Positions 1-8,333 of a stretch of 64,000 nucleotides of DNA are shown in pieces. The stretch is taken from contig NZ_JAJITC010000002.1 of NCBI RefSeq assembly GCF_020881035.1, positions 186,001-250,000 of the forward strand. Direction: 5' to 3'. The stretch comes from Paraburkholderia translucens (GTDB taxonomy: Bacteria; Pseudomonadota; Gammaproteobacteria; Burkholderiales; Burkholderiaceae). Each line of letters begins with the position of its first letter. Position 1 is the stretch's first letter. The position numbers and the translations under genes are program-made. The notes beneath the pieces are model-generated. The model had not been told where the DNA came from and did no database searches. It saw nothing but the letters and a program-made list of their open reading frames with translations.

Positions 1-2
1 AG

Positions 3-1259
3 GTGATTCAGGGCGTCACCAATGCGCTTGGAGAGATGAGCCTCGTCACCAGCAACGTGCTTGCGTTCGCGACGATCGAACTGTTCGCCGCGAGTGAGCG
101 TGACAAGGTTATTGCGGTGAGCAAAGGCGCGGTGATCAGAGACGTGGACGAACCATTTACGGGCACAGTACCCAACCCTGAGAAGCGCAGCGCGAGGGTC
201 GCAGGCAAGAGCGTGGCCTCACCCAATCAAGGCGCGACAACTGAATACAAACCGCCCGAATTCGTTTCCTGCGATCCGATGAACTTCGGGCTGCGCTTTC
301 ATCACTTCATCAATGGTGCGACTCTGGCTGATGCGCCGGCCGGTATGTCGATGCGCAAGGATGTTGAGTACCCGGTGACCAAGGCTTATGCGGCTGCGAT
401 TAAAACTGCGTTGAAGGGAATCGATTGGGGCGCAGTTGCGTGGCCGTTGACTTCCGATTCGATAGAGACGATTCAAAGCACTGTCACGCCACAATTGGAA
501 ATCGCGCTCGGCGCTGGAATCTTTGGATTGCCACGACGCGACGCCATCAACCCAGAAAATGACGGCGCCATGCCGAAGCTTGTGATTGTCAATTCACAGC
601 GGGCAACGGAGTACGCCTTACGACAGGATGTCAGCGCCGCATTCATCGGGAAGTACTGGCTTATCGCCGTCAACGAGAGCGAGATTGCGCGCATCGTCGA
701 ACTCAGGGACCAGTCCACCTCGCTGGATAACCGTCTCAGGGCATTTGCCGACACGCTGTATCACGAGTGTCGCCACTGCCAGCAGTACTTCTGGATGTTT
801 TCTTTGCTTCAGCACTTTCCAGACGACTATAAGGATTTGCCGAACGTCCACTCGGTATATTGGTCGACGATGCTGAAGAAAGCCTATACAGCGGCTGGAA
901 ACACGCCGCTACCCGACGATCATCGCGTTCACATCGGTCTACATAGGTTGCTTGTATTCCACTACTACTGGCTGATCTCCAGCATGCAGGACAAGCCGGG
1001 CTGGGAGTATGTCAGACGAGATCTCCCAAGCGCTGAAAAGAAGGTGTGCGACCTCCTGAACGTCTCCGCTGAAACGGCTCAAAAAATGGCGCAATTCGAA
1101 ACCGGCTATAGGAGCCAATTTCATGAAGAAGACGCCTACGCCTGCGCGGAAGTGGTTCAGGCTTACTGGTGCAATCCTGGTAATCCTCTCGTTCGCAATC
1201 CCAGCACATGCACGGCTCAGTACGTCGATGCTCTCAGATCCATCGGGGCCCGGAGTTGA
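3..1259 (+). CDS. putative HExxH zinc-metalloprotein (candidate toxin/effector), possibly 5'-truncated
   Basis: No family is recognised by eye over the whole 418 residues. The clearest motif is HECRHCQQ at residues 254-261, an HExxHxxQ zincin-type motif like that of DUF4157-like metallopeptidases. About 115 residues later comes HEEDAYACAE (374-383), which could supply the third, acidic zinc ligand as in gluzincins. There is no signal peptide or membrane segment. The frame opens with GTG at the window edge, so the true start may lie outside. Base composition is visibly lower in GC than the core genes around it. The last 137 nt overlap a gene for an exported protein in another frame, an arrangement typical of toxin-immunity pairs. 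Zinc binding is inferred from motifs; the effector role is a hypothesis from context. Confidence 0.6.
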   Translation: MIQGVTNALGEMSLVTSNVLAFATIELFAASERDKVIAVSKGAVIRDVDEPFTGTVPNPEKRSARVAGKSVASPNQGATTEYKPPEFVSCDPMNFGLRFHHFINGATLADAPAGMSMRKDVEYPVTKAYAAAIKTALKGIDWGAVAWPLTSDSIETIQSTVTPQLEIALGAGIFGLPRRDAINPENDGAMPKLVIVNSQRATEYALRQDVSAAFIGKYWLIAVNESEIARIVELRDQSTSLDNRLRAFADTLYHECRHCQQYFWMFSLLQHFPDDYKDLPNVHSVYWSTMLKKAYTAAGNTPLPDDHRVHIGLHRLLVFHYYWLISSMQDKPGWEYVRRDLPSAEKKVCDLLNVSAETAQKMAQFETGYRSQFHEEDAYACAEVVQAYWCNPGNPLVRNPSTCTAQYVDALRSIGARS

Positions 1260-1863
1260 GATGAGATCCACCGTGACCGATGCCCAGCGCGACATGGCCT
1301 TGAGGATATTGACCACGGCGATCGCGATCCTGCGGGACGACCAACCCTTTGATCCCGCGCATACAATATTCGGCCGCATTCGTGCGGCGCGGACTGAGCG
1401 CGGTGTGATAGGTGTTACGGAGTATTCCTTTGAGAATCCAGCGTTCCCGCGGACGGAAATCACCGTAGTTGTGATACCCGATCCGCTCGACCCCTCCGCC
1501 GACCGCACGAAGGTCAAGCAGATCATGCTGGACTTCACGATCCGGTTCAATCCGCTACTGGCAGACATTAGCCGCTCGACGCTCGAAGATCTCCTCCATC
1601 TCGATATCGGCTACTGGATCGACGGCAACGGCGAGCGACGGCCCGGCAATGACATGGGAACAGCGCCGCCACAGCTTCTGCTGCATAGCTATCGCTATCG
1701 TGCTTCGAATCTGTCAACGAGTCGGTTTCCGGTGGACGTCGAATTTGCTTTCGGCGACCCCGACCCGAAGAATCCCGCGCCGGACGAACCCAAAACACCC
1801 CTCCTGATGGACGTTTTGCTCAGTCGTGACTATTCCGCGTTCAAACGACAACGCCGTGAATAG
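1123..1863 (+). CDS. exported protein of unknown function, candidate periplasmic immunity protein
   Basis: A 246-residue protein with a classical Sec signal peptide: basic start MKKTPTPARKW, hydrophobic core up to about residue 28, then a cleavage site AHA followed by RLS. No lipobox cysteine is present, so a soluble periplasmic product is expected. The start inside the upstream gene is supported by AGGAG eight bases before the ATG and by the signal peptide that only this start includes; the next ATG, at 1261, would remove it. The mature part has no domain I recognise. Same strand, 137-nt overlap with the putative zinc protein, and the same lower GC suggest the two genes moved and are translated together. 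Immunity function is inferred only from this arrangement. Confidence 0.65.
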   Translation: MKKTPTPARKWFRLTGAILVILSFAIPAHARLSTSMLSDPSGPGVEMRSTVTDAQRDMALRILTTAIAILRDDQPFDPAHTIFGRIRAARTERGVIGVTEYSFENPAFPRTEITVVVIPDPLDPSADRTKVKQIMLDFTIRFNPLLADISRSTLEDLLHLDIGYWIDGNGERRPGNDMGTAPPQLLLHSYRYRASNLSTSRFPVDVEFAFGDPDPKNPAPDEPKTPLLMDVLLSRDYSAFKRQRRE

Positions 1864-1885
1864 AGCCGGCCTTGAACCGCAGGCG

Positions 1886-3679
1886 CTAACCCTTCCCCAC
1901 CCCCTCGACATAACTATCAACCGCACTACCCACAGTCGGATGAAAGCACGCGTCCCCAATCAGGTCGGTCAACTCGAAGCGCCTCAGCTTGTCGCGAACC
2001 GGATCCTTCATCTCCGCGAAATGCAGCGCAATCCCGCGCTCGCCGAGCGTGCGCGTCAAATCTCGCAGCATGTCGGCGGAGGTCACGTCAACGCTCGTCA
2101 CCGGTTCGGCCGCCACCACCACGCGCCGCACCGGTGTAGGCGATGCGGCGACGGCTTCGAGCAGCCGCTCCTGAAACTGCTCGGCGTTCGCGAAAAATAG
2201 CGGTGCATCCCAGCGAAACAGCACGAGCCCCGGGATTCGCTCGGCGTCCGGGTAGCGCTCGATGTCGTGATAGCCGCGCAAGCCCTCGACGCGACCAAGC
2301 ACCGCATAGTGCGGCCGCCAGCCGTCCCACAGAAATTCGATAACCGCGATCACCACCGCGAAGCCGATTCCGGGAATCGCACCGAACACCGCGACGCCGG
2401 CAAAGCAGGCCATCGACAGCCAGAACTCCCATTGCTGGATCCGGAATATCCGCTTCAGGTCCGCGATCTCGAAGAGACCAAGCGCGGCCGCAATCACGAC
2501 CGCGGCGAGCGCACTGTTGGGCAGATAGCGCATCAGATTGGGCGCGGCCATCAGCAGCGCGGCGACCGCCACCGCCCCTACGACGCCCGTCAGTTGCGTC
2601 TTCGCCCCCGCCGCCTCGGCGACCGGTGTGCGCGACGAACTGCTGCTGATCGGAAAGCCCTGGAACAGTCCGGCCGCCAGATTGGCCGCGCCGAGCCCGA
2701 CCATTTCCTGATTGGGGTCGACACGGCTACGAAAGCGTGCCGCGAAAGTTCGCGACAGCACGCTGGTATCGGCGAACGCGATGAGCGCGACCGCACAGCC
2801 GCCGAGCAGGATCTTGACCAGGTCGGCGTCGGCGACCCAGGGTAGCGCGAATGTCGGCAGGCCTTGAGGAATCTTGCCGAGCACCTTCACGCCGACGCTA
2901 TCGAGGTGCAAGACGGTCACGCACAGCGTCGCGACGATCACCGCGATCAGGATGCCCGGCAGTTTCTCGAAGCGCTTGAGAAACAGGATCAGTACGAGGC
3001 TTCCCGCGCCCACCGCAAAGCTGTACCAGTTGGATTGGCCATCGGCGATTGCGCGTATGAGGCTCCAGATGTCGCGCAATGGCCCGCGCTCTTCGATCGA
3101 AATCGCAAACAGTTTGGGTAACTGGCTGATCAGAACGGCAAACGCGATGCCGTTCATGTAGCCGTACCGGATGGGCTTCGACAGCAGCTCCGTGATGAAT
3201 CCGAGCCGCAGCAGGCCCATCACGATACAGAACAGCCCGGACACGATCGCCATCATGCTGGCTACCGCGATCGCGCGCGACGGGTCGCCCGCCGCGATTT
3301 GCACGACCACCGCCAGAATCGGAGCCGCGAGCGCGGAGTCGGGGCCTAGCACGAGAATCCGGCTCGGTCCGAACAGTGCATACGCCAGCAGCGGAACGAT
3401 CGTGGCGTAGAGGCCGTACACCCCTGGGACGCCGGATGCCGCCGCATAGGCGATCCCGACGGGCACCAGCATCGTGGTCAATACCAGTCCCGCGGTCAGA
3501 TCGTTCGGCAGCCAGCTCAGCTGGTACGTCTTGAGCACCGTCAGTCCCGGCAGCCAGCGCATCCAACGGGGCGCGCTTTTCGCAGTCTGTTCCTCGTGGG
3601 GAACTGGCCTGTCCGCTTCCATCTGTGGATTGTTCTCAGTCGAGGACGCCGCAACACGAACCGTGGGCGGTACTGTCAT
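1886..3679 (-). CDS. SulP family anion (sulfate-type) permease with STAS domain
   Basis: A 597-residue inner-membrane transporter of the SulP/SLC26 family. A cytosolic N-terminus of about 45 residues leads into the conserved first helix region (WLPNDLTAGLVLTTMLVPVG) and then a series of hydrophobic segments up to about residue 450. The C-terminus is a cytosolic STAS domain, with VDVTSADML matching its conserved loop. SulP proteins move sulfate, bicarbonate or other anions, usually with H+ or Na+; the substrate cannot be decided here. It is transcribed alone and converges with the accessory pair only 22 bp away. Confidence 0.88.
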   Translation of the reverse strand: MTVPPTVRVAASSTENNPQMEADRPVPHEEQTAKSAPRWMRWLPGLTVLKTYQLSWLPNDLTAGLVLTTMLVPVGIAYAAASGVPGVYGLYATIVPLLAYALFGPSRILVLGPDSALAAPILAVVVQIAAGDPSRAIAVASMMAIVSGLFCIVMGLLRLGFITELLSKPIRYGYMNGIAFAVLISQLPKLFAISIEERGPLRDIWSLIRAIADGQSNWYSFAVGAGSLVLILFLKRFEKLPGILIAVIVATLCVTVLHLDSVGVKVLGKIPQGLPTFALPWVADADLVKILLGGCAVALIAFADTSVLSRTFAARFRSRVDPNQEMVGLGAANLAAGLFQGFPISSSSSRTPVAEAAGAKTQLTGVVGAVAVAALLMAAPNLMRYLPNSALAAVVIAAALGLFEIADLKRIFRIQQWEFWLSMACFAGVAVFGAIPGIGFAVVIAVIEFLWDGWRPHYAVLGRVEGLRGYHDIERYPDAERIPGLVLFRWDAPLFFANAEQFQERLLEAVAASPTPVRRVVVAAEPVTSVDVTSADMLRDLTRTLGERGIALHFAEMKDPVRDKLRRFELTDLIGDACFHPTVGSAVDSYVEGVGKG

Positions 3680-3826
3680 TCCTAGGATAGTCCAGATCGA
3701 TCAAGGCGGGCCGGGAGCATTTGCCCCTAGTCGATGCGCGCCGATCCGAGACGAAGACGGGTTCGCCCCTCATGGTATGAGTGGTTGGCGGATCTTGAAC
3801 GACACAGGCGCGTGCATTGGGCGTCG

Positions 3827-3861
3827 GGAAAAACAAACGGCCGCAGCGCGAGGCTGCGGCC
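3827..3861 (-). terminator. rho-independent terminator of the hem operon
   Basis: Read on the minus strand, a perfect 9-bp stem (GGCCGCAGC / GCTGCGGCC, 5-nt loop) is followed by a T-rich run (GTTTGTTTTT). It lies 58 bp after the hemY stop codon. Confidence 0.8.
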
Positions 3862-3918
3862 ATCGAGGAGCGGTGTCAAAGGCTCGCGCGGTTCAACGCG
3901 CAGCCGAAAACGTCCAAC

Positions 3919-5109
3919 TCACGTCACGTTCATCGCCAACGCACTCTCGCGGTAATGCTGGCTCGCCTTCTCCGCATCTCCTAGCTGCTCGTGCAGACGC
4001 GCGAGCGCGCGATGCGAGCGGATCTTCAGCGTTTCGTTGTCGGCGAGCTTCAGGGCGCGTTCGAGGAACGACTGCGCCTTGCCCCACAACTGCTGACGCA
4101 AGCACAGACGCCCCAGCGCGAACAGCAGGTCCGCATCTTCCGGGCGATCTTTCTGCCATGCCTCGGCTTTCTGGATCAGCGGCAGCGCATCGTCACCGGC
4201 CGTGTCCGGATAGCGGCGCAGCAAACGCGCATCCCAGTTCTGCGCGAGCGCATCTTCGACGATCTTGCGCGCCTCCTGCGGACGGTTCAGCGCGACCAGC
4301 AGTTCGGCGGCGGTATCGGCGAGGCGCGGCGAATGACGCTCGGTCGCCGACAGCGAACTCCACAGTTCGAGCAGCGCGTCCGCATTGTGACGGCGATCGC
4401 GCAGCAGATTCTCCGCCGCCAGTTGACGCAGCCGCACCGCGACCGCCGGATGGATCGCCTCGCGCTTCTCCAGCGTCTTCACGAGCTTCAGCACTTCGCC
4501 CCAGTTCTTCAGCTGCTGCTGCGCCCGAAGCATGATCTGCTGCGCGTGGATGCGCCGCGCGCCCTGCGATTGCATCTCGGTCAGCGCATTGAGCGCGCCG
4601 TCGGCGTCGCGGCCGTCGGCACGCATATCGGCCGTGGCCATCAGGCGTGCGTCCTGCCAGTCGGCTTCGTCGATCTGCGCGAGCCATTCGTCGCGCCGCG
4701 CGTATTCATGCATGCGATGCGCGGCGGTCGCCGCGATCAGGCCGGCCGCGCCCTTGTTGTCGCCGTTCGCGAGCGCATCCCTGGCGGCCTTTTCCGCGCG
4801 CGAGAAACGCCCCGCGTACAGGTTGCCGATCGCGTCGCGCAGCGCCGCATGCGCCTTCGCGACACGCGAGCGCGCGCGATACGCGGCGACGCGCTGCGGC
4901 ATGCGCCAGATATTGCGGATGATGCGCAACAACGCGTAGAAGAGGATGAACAGCACCACTACCGCGACGACGAACAGGTTCAACGACATGTCGACGCGGT
5001 ACGGCGGATAGATCAGCAGCACCTGTCCCGCGTCGAAGCGCCCGCCCACCGCGAGCAGGACCGCGACGGCGAACAGCGCCGCGAGCCATAGAAGTCCCCG
5101 GATCGCCAT
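3919..5109 (-). CDS. hemY: HemY-like haem-biosynthesis-associated membrane TPR protein
   Basis: A 396-residue protein of the proteobacterial HemY family (unrelated to Bacillus protoporphyrinogen oxidase). It has two N-terminal membrane helices (about residues 4-21 and 40-64), the basic stretch typical of the family, and a long alpha-helical C-terminal domain with TPR-like repeats, for example near RALKLADNETLKIRSHRALA. Its exact role in tetrapyrrole metabolism is not settled. The start at 5109 is chosen because it lies 2 nt after the hemDX stop and begins the hydrophobic segment. It is the last gene of hemC-hemDX-hemY. Confidence 0.88.
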   Translation of the reverse strand: MAIRGLLWLAALFAVAVLLAVGGRFDAGQVLLIYPPYRVDMSLNLFVVAVVVLFILFYALLRIIRNIWRMPQRVAAYRARSRVAKAHAALRDAIGNLYAGRFSRAEKAARDALANGDNKGAAGLIAATAAHRMHEYARRDEWLAQIDEADWQDARLMATADMRADGRDADGALNALTEMQSQGARRIHAQQIMLRAQQQLKNWGEVLKLVKTLEKREAIHPAVAVRLRQLAAENLLRDRRHNADALLELWSSLSATERHSPRLADTAAELLVALNRPQEARKIVEDALAQNWDARLLRRYPDTAGDDALPLIQKAEAWQKDRPEDADLLFALGRLCLRQQLWGKAQSFLERALKLADNETLKIRSHRALARLHEQLGDAEKASQHYRESALAMNVT

Positions 5110-5111
5110 GA

Positions 5112-7103
5112 TTAACCCCGGTTCCGGTATTGATTGACGGCCTGCAGGCTCGTATCGAGGTTCGGCAGCTCGACTGCGGCCGAACCGGCGTCCACCTGCT
5201 TCACCAGATCGATGACCGTCTGCGTGTCTTTCGACGACGCGTCGAAGTAACGCGTCAACGCGGACTGCGCCGCCTGCAGGTCGGATTTCAGCGTGGTCTG
5301 GTTGCGCGACAGCAGCGCGAGGCGCGCCGAAAGCAGGCGCAGCTTCAGGTTCTCGCGCACGAAGTAGCCTTGGTCCGGCGTGACCAGCATCGCGTCGGCG
5401 TGATCGATACGGCGCACCTGCACGAGGCTCGTCAGCTGCTCGCCAATGCCGTGCACCACCTCGTCGATCCATACTTCCCAGCGCGGCTTGCCGGTGGCCG
5501 CGGCCAGCTTCGCGGTGTCGGCTCGGGTGGCCGCATGCGGCGCGGCATGCGGAATTGGTGCTTCGCCCGACAGCGGCAGATTGTCGACGTGGTCGATCGC
5601 GTCGTCGAGCTTGATCGCTAGGCCGGTGAGGTCGGTGGACGGCGCGGCCTTCAGCTTGTCGATGTCCTGCGCGATCGCCTTGCGGACCGCGGCCGCCTGC
5701 GGGCTATCCGACGCGGCGAGGCGCGTGTCGGCGCTTTGCAGCGCGAACAGCGCGAGCTGCGTATTGCCGGTCAGTTGCAACTGCTGGCTCGCCGCCGACA
5801 GCATTTGTCCGACTTCGGCGAAGGTCCAGTCGTCGCGGTTGCGCGCGAGATCCGAGTATTGTTGCTGCAGTGCCTGCTGCGCCGCCCGCGCATCGGCGAG
5901 CTTGCCTTCGAGCTGCGCGACCTGCGCGTCCGATTGATGCACGGTGGCGAGCGCCTGATCGATCTTGATACGCAGTTCGTTGTTCTGTGCGTCGATGGCC
6001 TGCTGACGCTGCGCGAGCTGCTGCTCGGTGCGCACGAGCTTGCGGTTCATCGCGAAGCCGCCCACCGCCGCCGCGCATGCGATGACCACGACGACGATCC
6101 ACAGCAGCGGTCCGCTCGTGCTGCGGCGCTTTTGCGCTTCGTACGGCGTGAAGGATTGATTCGGCGGCAAGGCGCTGCTTGCCGGCGGCTGGGGCGAGGC
6201 GTTCGTGGATGCTTTCGTTTCAGTCATGCGTGATTGAGCCGGGTTGGACGATTCCGGTTGGAGGGCGGGAGGCACGGCGGCCGCGGCAACGAGGGCGCGG
6301 ACTATGCGCTCGTCGCCCGCGCCGGACACCGTAATCCTATCAAAACCCAATGCCCGCGCGGTCTGCGCGATTCGGGGATGCGGCGTGACGAGCAGCGCGT
6401 GTTTGAGCTGCCCGATCTCGCCGGCGGTCAGGTGTTCCTGCGCAAGTTCGTGCAGATTGCGCACGCCTTCGGAGCTGGTCAGAAGCCATGCGTGCGGCGC
6501 GCCCGCGAGCAGTTCATGCACGCGCGCCCACGCGCCGATCGACGGCTCCGGCACGATGCGCCGGTACGCGGCGACCGTGTCGACTTCGGCGCCCGCTTCG
6601 CGCAAGCGCTCGGCGAGCCACTCGCGGCCGCCGTCGCCGCGCACGATCAGGACGCGCTTGCCTTCGAGGCTCGCGGCACCGAGTTGCGCCTCGATCGCGG
6701 CATAGAGGCCCTCGGAGTCGAAGTTCGTCGATTCGTCGTCGGCGCCCGCCGCGGGGCTGATGACACGGTGCTCGGGCGCGCTGACGCCGTGGCGTGCGAG
6801 CGCATGCACGCTACCGGGGCCGACCACGCCGACCGGCAGCGCATGCGGCCAGATGTCGTCGTGGCGCGCGAACGCGTGATCGACCGCGTTCGGCGACACG
6901 AACACGACGAGCGCATAGCGTTCGAGCGACGCGAGCGCTTCGCACAACGGCGCGTCGTCGATGACGGGCGCGATGTCGATGAGCGGAAAGTCGAGCGTCG
7001 CGAGGCCGGCTGCTTCGAGCTGTTCGACGAGTTCGCTGGACTGGCCGGCCGGCCGTGTGATCACGGCCGTGAAAGGCGCCTTCTCGGGCGTGACGGCGGC
7101 CAT
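5112..7103 (-). CDS. hemDX: fused uroporphyrinogen-III synthase (HemD) - HemX protein
   Basis: A 663-residue fusion. Residues about 1-270 are a HemD domain, which cyclises hydroxymethylbilane to uroporphyrinogen III (VITRPAGQ start, FVSPNAVDHAF, LTSSEGVRNL). A linker of about 25 residues follows, then a HemX-like part: polar Pro/Ser-rich stretch, one membrane helix (LLWIVVVVIACAAAVGGFAM), a Gln/Ala-rich coiled coil and a periplasmic C-terminal domain. HemX resembles no methyltransferase despite its old name. The ATG overlaps the hemC stop (TGATG), implying translational coupling. A Met at residue 293 (MTETK) sits at the domain junction and may be the old hemX start, but no ribosome site precedes it. 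Confidence 0.9.
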   Translation of the reverse strand: MAAVTPEKAPFTAVITRPAGQSSELVEQLEAAGLATLDFPLIDIAPVIDDAPLCEALASLERYALVVFVSPNAVDHAFARHDDIWPHALPVGVVGPGSVHALARHGVSAPEHRVISPAAGADDESTNFDSEGLYAAIEAQLGAASLEGKRVLIVRGDGGREWLAERLREAGAEVDTVAAYRRIVPEPSIGAWARVHELLAGAPHAWLLTSSEGVRNLHELAQEHLTAGEIGQLKHALLVTPHPRIAQTARALGFDRITVSGAGDERIVRALVAAAAVPPALQPESSNPAQSRMTETKASTNASPQPPASSALPPNQSFTPYEAQKRRSTSGPLLWIVVVVIACAAAVGGFAMNRKLVRTEQQLAQRQQAIDAQNNELRIKIDQALATVHQSDAQVAQLEGKLADARAAQQALQQQYSDLARNRDDWTFAEVGQMLSAASQQLQLTGNTQLALFALQSADTRLAASDSPQAAAVRKAIAQDIDKLKAAPSTDLTGLAIKLDDAIDHVDNLPLSGEAPIPHAAPHAATRADTAKLAAATGKPRWEVWIDEVVHGIGEQLTSLVQVRRIDHADAMLVTPDQGYFVRENLKLRLLSARLALLSRNQTTLKSDLQAAQSALTRYFDASSKDTQTVIDLVKQVDAGSAAVELPNLDTSLQAVNQYRNRG

Positions 7104-8101
7104 CACTCACTGGCCGCCGCGCTGGGCGCGGCCGCGGAGCCGCTCGCCGTACTGAGCGCGCGGACGATGTCGAGCGCGCCCTGTTGCGCCAGCGAGTGCG
7201 CCACTTCCTCGCCGAGCGCGAGCGCGCGTTCCAAAGTGGGCGCGGGTGCCGACGCGTGCGCGCTCAGCACGCGCTGCCCGTCCGGCGTCGCGACGATGCC
7301 GCGCAGATGCAGCGCGCCATCGCCCCAGGTCGCGTAGGCGGCAAGCGGCACCTCGCAGCTGCCGCCGAGCGCGCGCGACACCATGCGCTCCGCTTCGACG
7401 GCCGCGGCCGTGTGCTGATGGTGCAGCGGCGCGAGCCATGCGGCGAGGTCCGCACGATCGGCGCGAATCTCGATGCCGAGCGCGCCTTGGCCAGCCGCGG
7501 GCAAGCTGTCCTCGGGATCGAGCAGCGCGCGGATGCGATCGGCCAGACCCAGCCGTTTCAGACCGGCCGCGGCCAGAATGATCGCCGCGTAGTCGCCGCG
7601 ATCGAGCTTGGCGAGCCGCGTATCGAGATTGCCGCGCAACGGCCGCACCTCGAGATGCGGATAGCGCATGCGCAGCATCGCTTCGCGGCGCAGGCTCGAG
7701 GTGCCGACCACGGCACCGGCCGGCAGCGCGGCAAGCGAGTCATACTGGTTGGACACGAGTGCATCGCGCGGGTCCTCGCGTTCCATGATCGCGGACAGCG
7801 CGAAACCCGCGGGCAGTTCCATCGGCACGTCTTTCAGCGAATGCACCGCGAGGTCGGCACGGCCATCTGCAAGCGCGGCTTCGAGCTCCTTCACGAATAG
7901 CCCTTTGCCGCCGACCTTCGACAGCGTGCGATCGAGAATCTGATCACCACGTGTCGTCATTCCGAGGATTTTTACTTCACAAGATGGATATAATTTGTGC
8001 AGCGCACATCGCACATGCTCTGCCTGCCACATGGCAAGCCGGCTCTCTCGCGACGCAATCACAAGCGTGTGGGGTGGCGTGGAAAACGTCTCGGTGTTCA
8101 T
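7103..8101 (-). CDS. hemC: porphobilinogen deaminase (hydroxymethylbilane synthase)
   Basis: A 332-residue cytosolic enzyme that joins four porphobilinogen molecules into hydroxymethylbilane using a dipyrromethane cofactor. Signature segments are [16 protein letters not shown] at the N-terminus, [23 protein letters not shown], and [15 protein letters not shown], which contains the cofactor-binding cysteine. The start at 8101 gives the usual family N-terminus; longer upstream reading adds unrelated sequence. It opens the haem operon and is divergent from ppc, with about 230 bp between the two starts. Confidence 0.95.
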   Translation of the reverse strand: MNTETFSTPPHTLVIASRESRLAMWQAEHVRCALHKLYPSCEVKILGMTTRGDQILDRTLSKVGGKGLFVKELEAALADGRADLAVHSLKDVPMELPAGFALSAIMEREDPRDALVSNQYDSLAALPAGAVVGTSSLRREAMLRMRYPHLEVRPLRGNLDTRLAKLDRGDYAAIILAAAGLKRLGLADRIRALLDPEDSLPAAGQGALGIEIRADRADLAAWLAPLHHQHTAAAVEAERMVSRALGGSCEVPLAAYATWGDGALHLRGIVATPDGQRVLSAHASAPAPTLERALALGEEVAHSLAQQGALDIVRALSTASGSAAAPSAAASE

Positions 8102-8333
8102 TAGCCTGCTGCTTGATCTCGGGATGGAATAACAATCAATGTTAGCACGCGCTCTCGCGCGCGCCCTTGCGTTCCAAGCCTCGCCGGGCCGTCCTGCAGT
8201 TCGCTCGCGCAGTCGCTGCGGCAGTCCGCATTGCATTGCCTGTTGCACGCAGTTCACGTTGTAGTTGCTGGTTGCAGTTCCGCAGTCGCAGTTCATCAAT
8301 CAACAAACCCTGGCTTCCCTGAGGAAACCCATC

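Noticed and set aside
7988..7993. TATAAT as a promoter for ppc
   Set aside because: It lies inside hemC coding sequence about 340 bp before ppc with no matching -35 box; likely chance.
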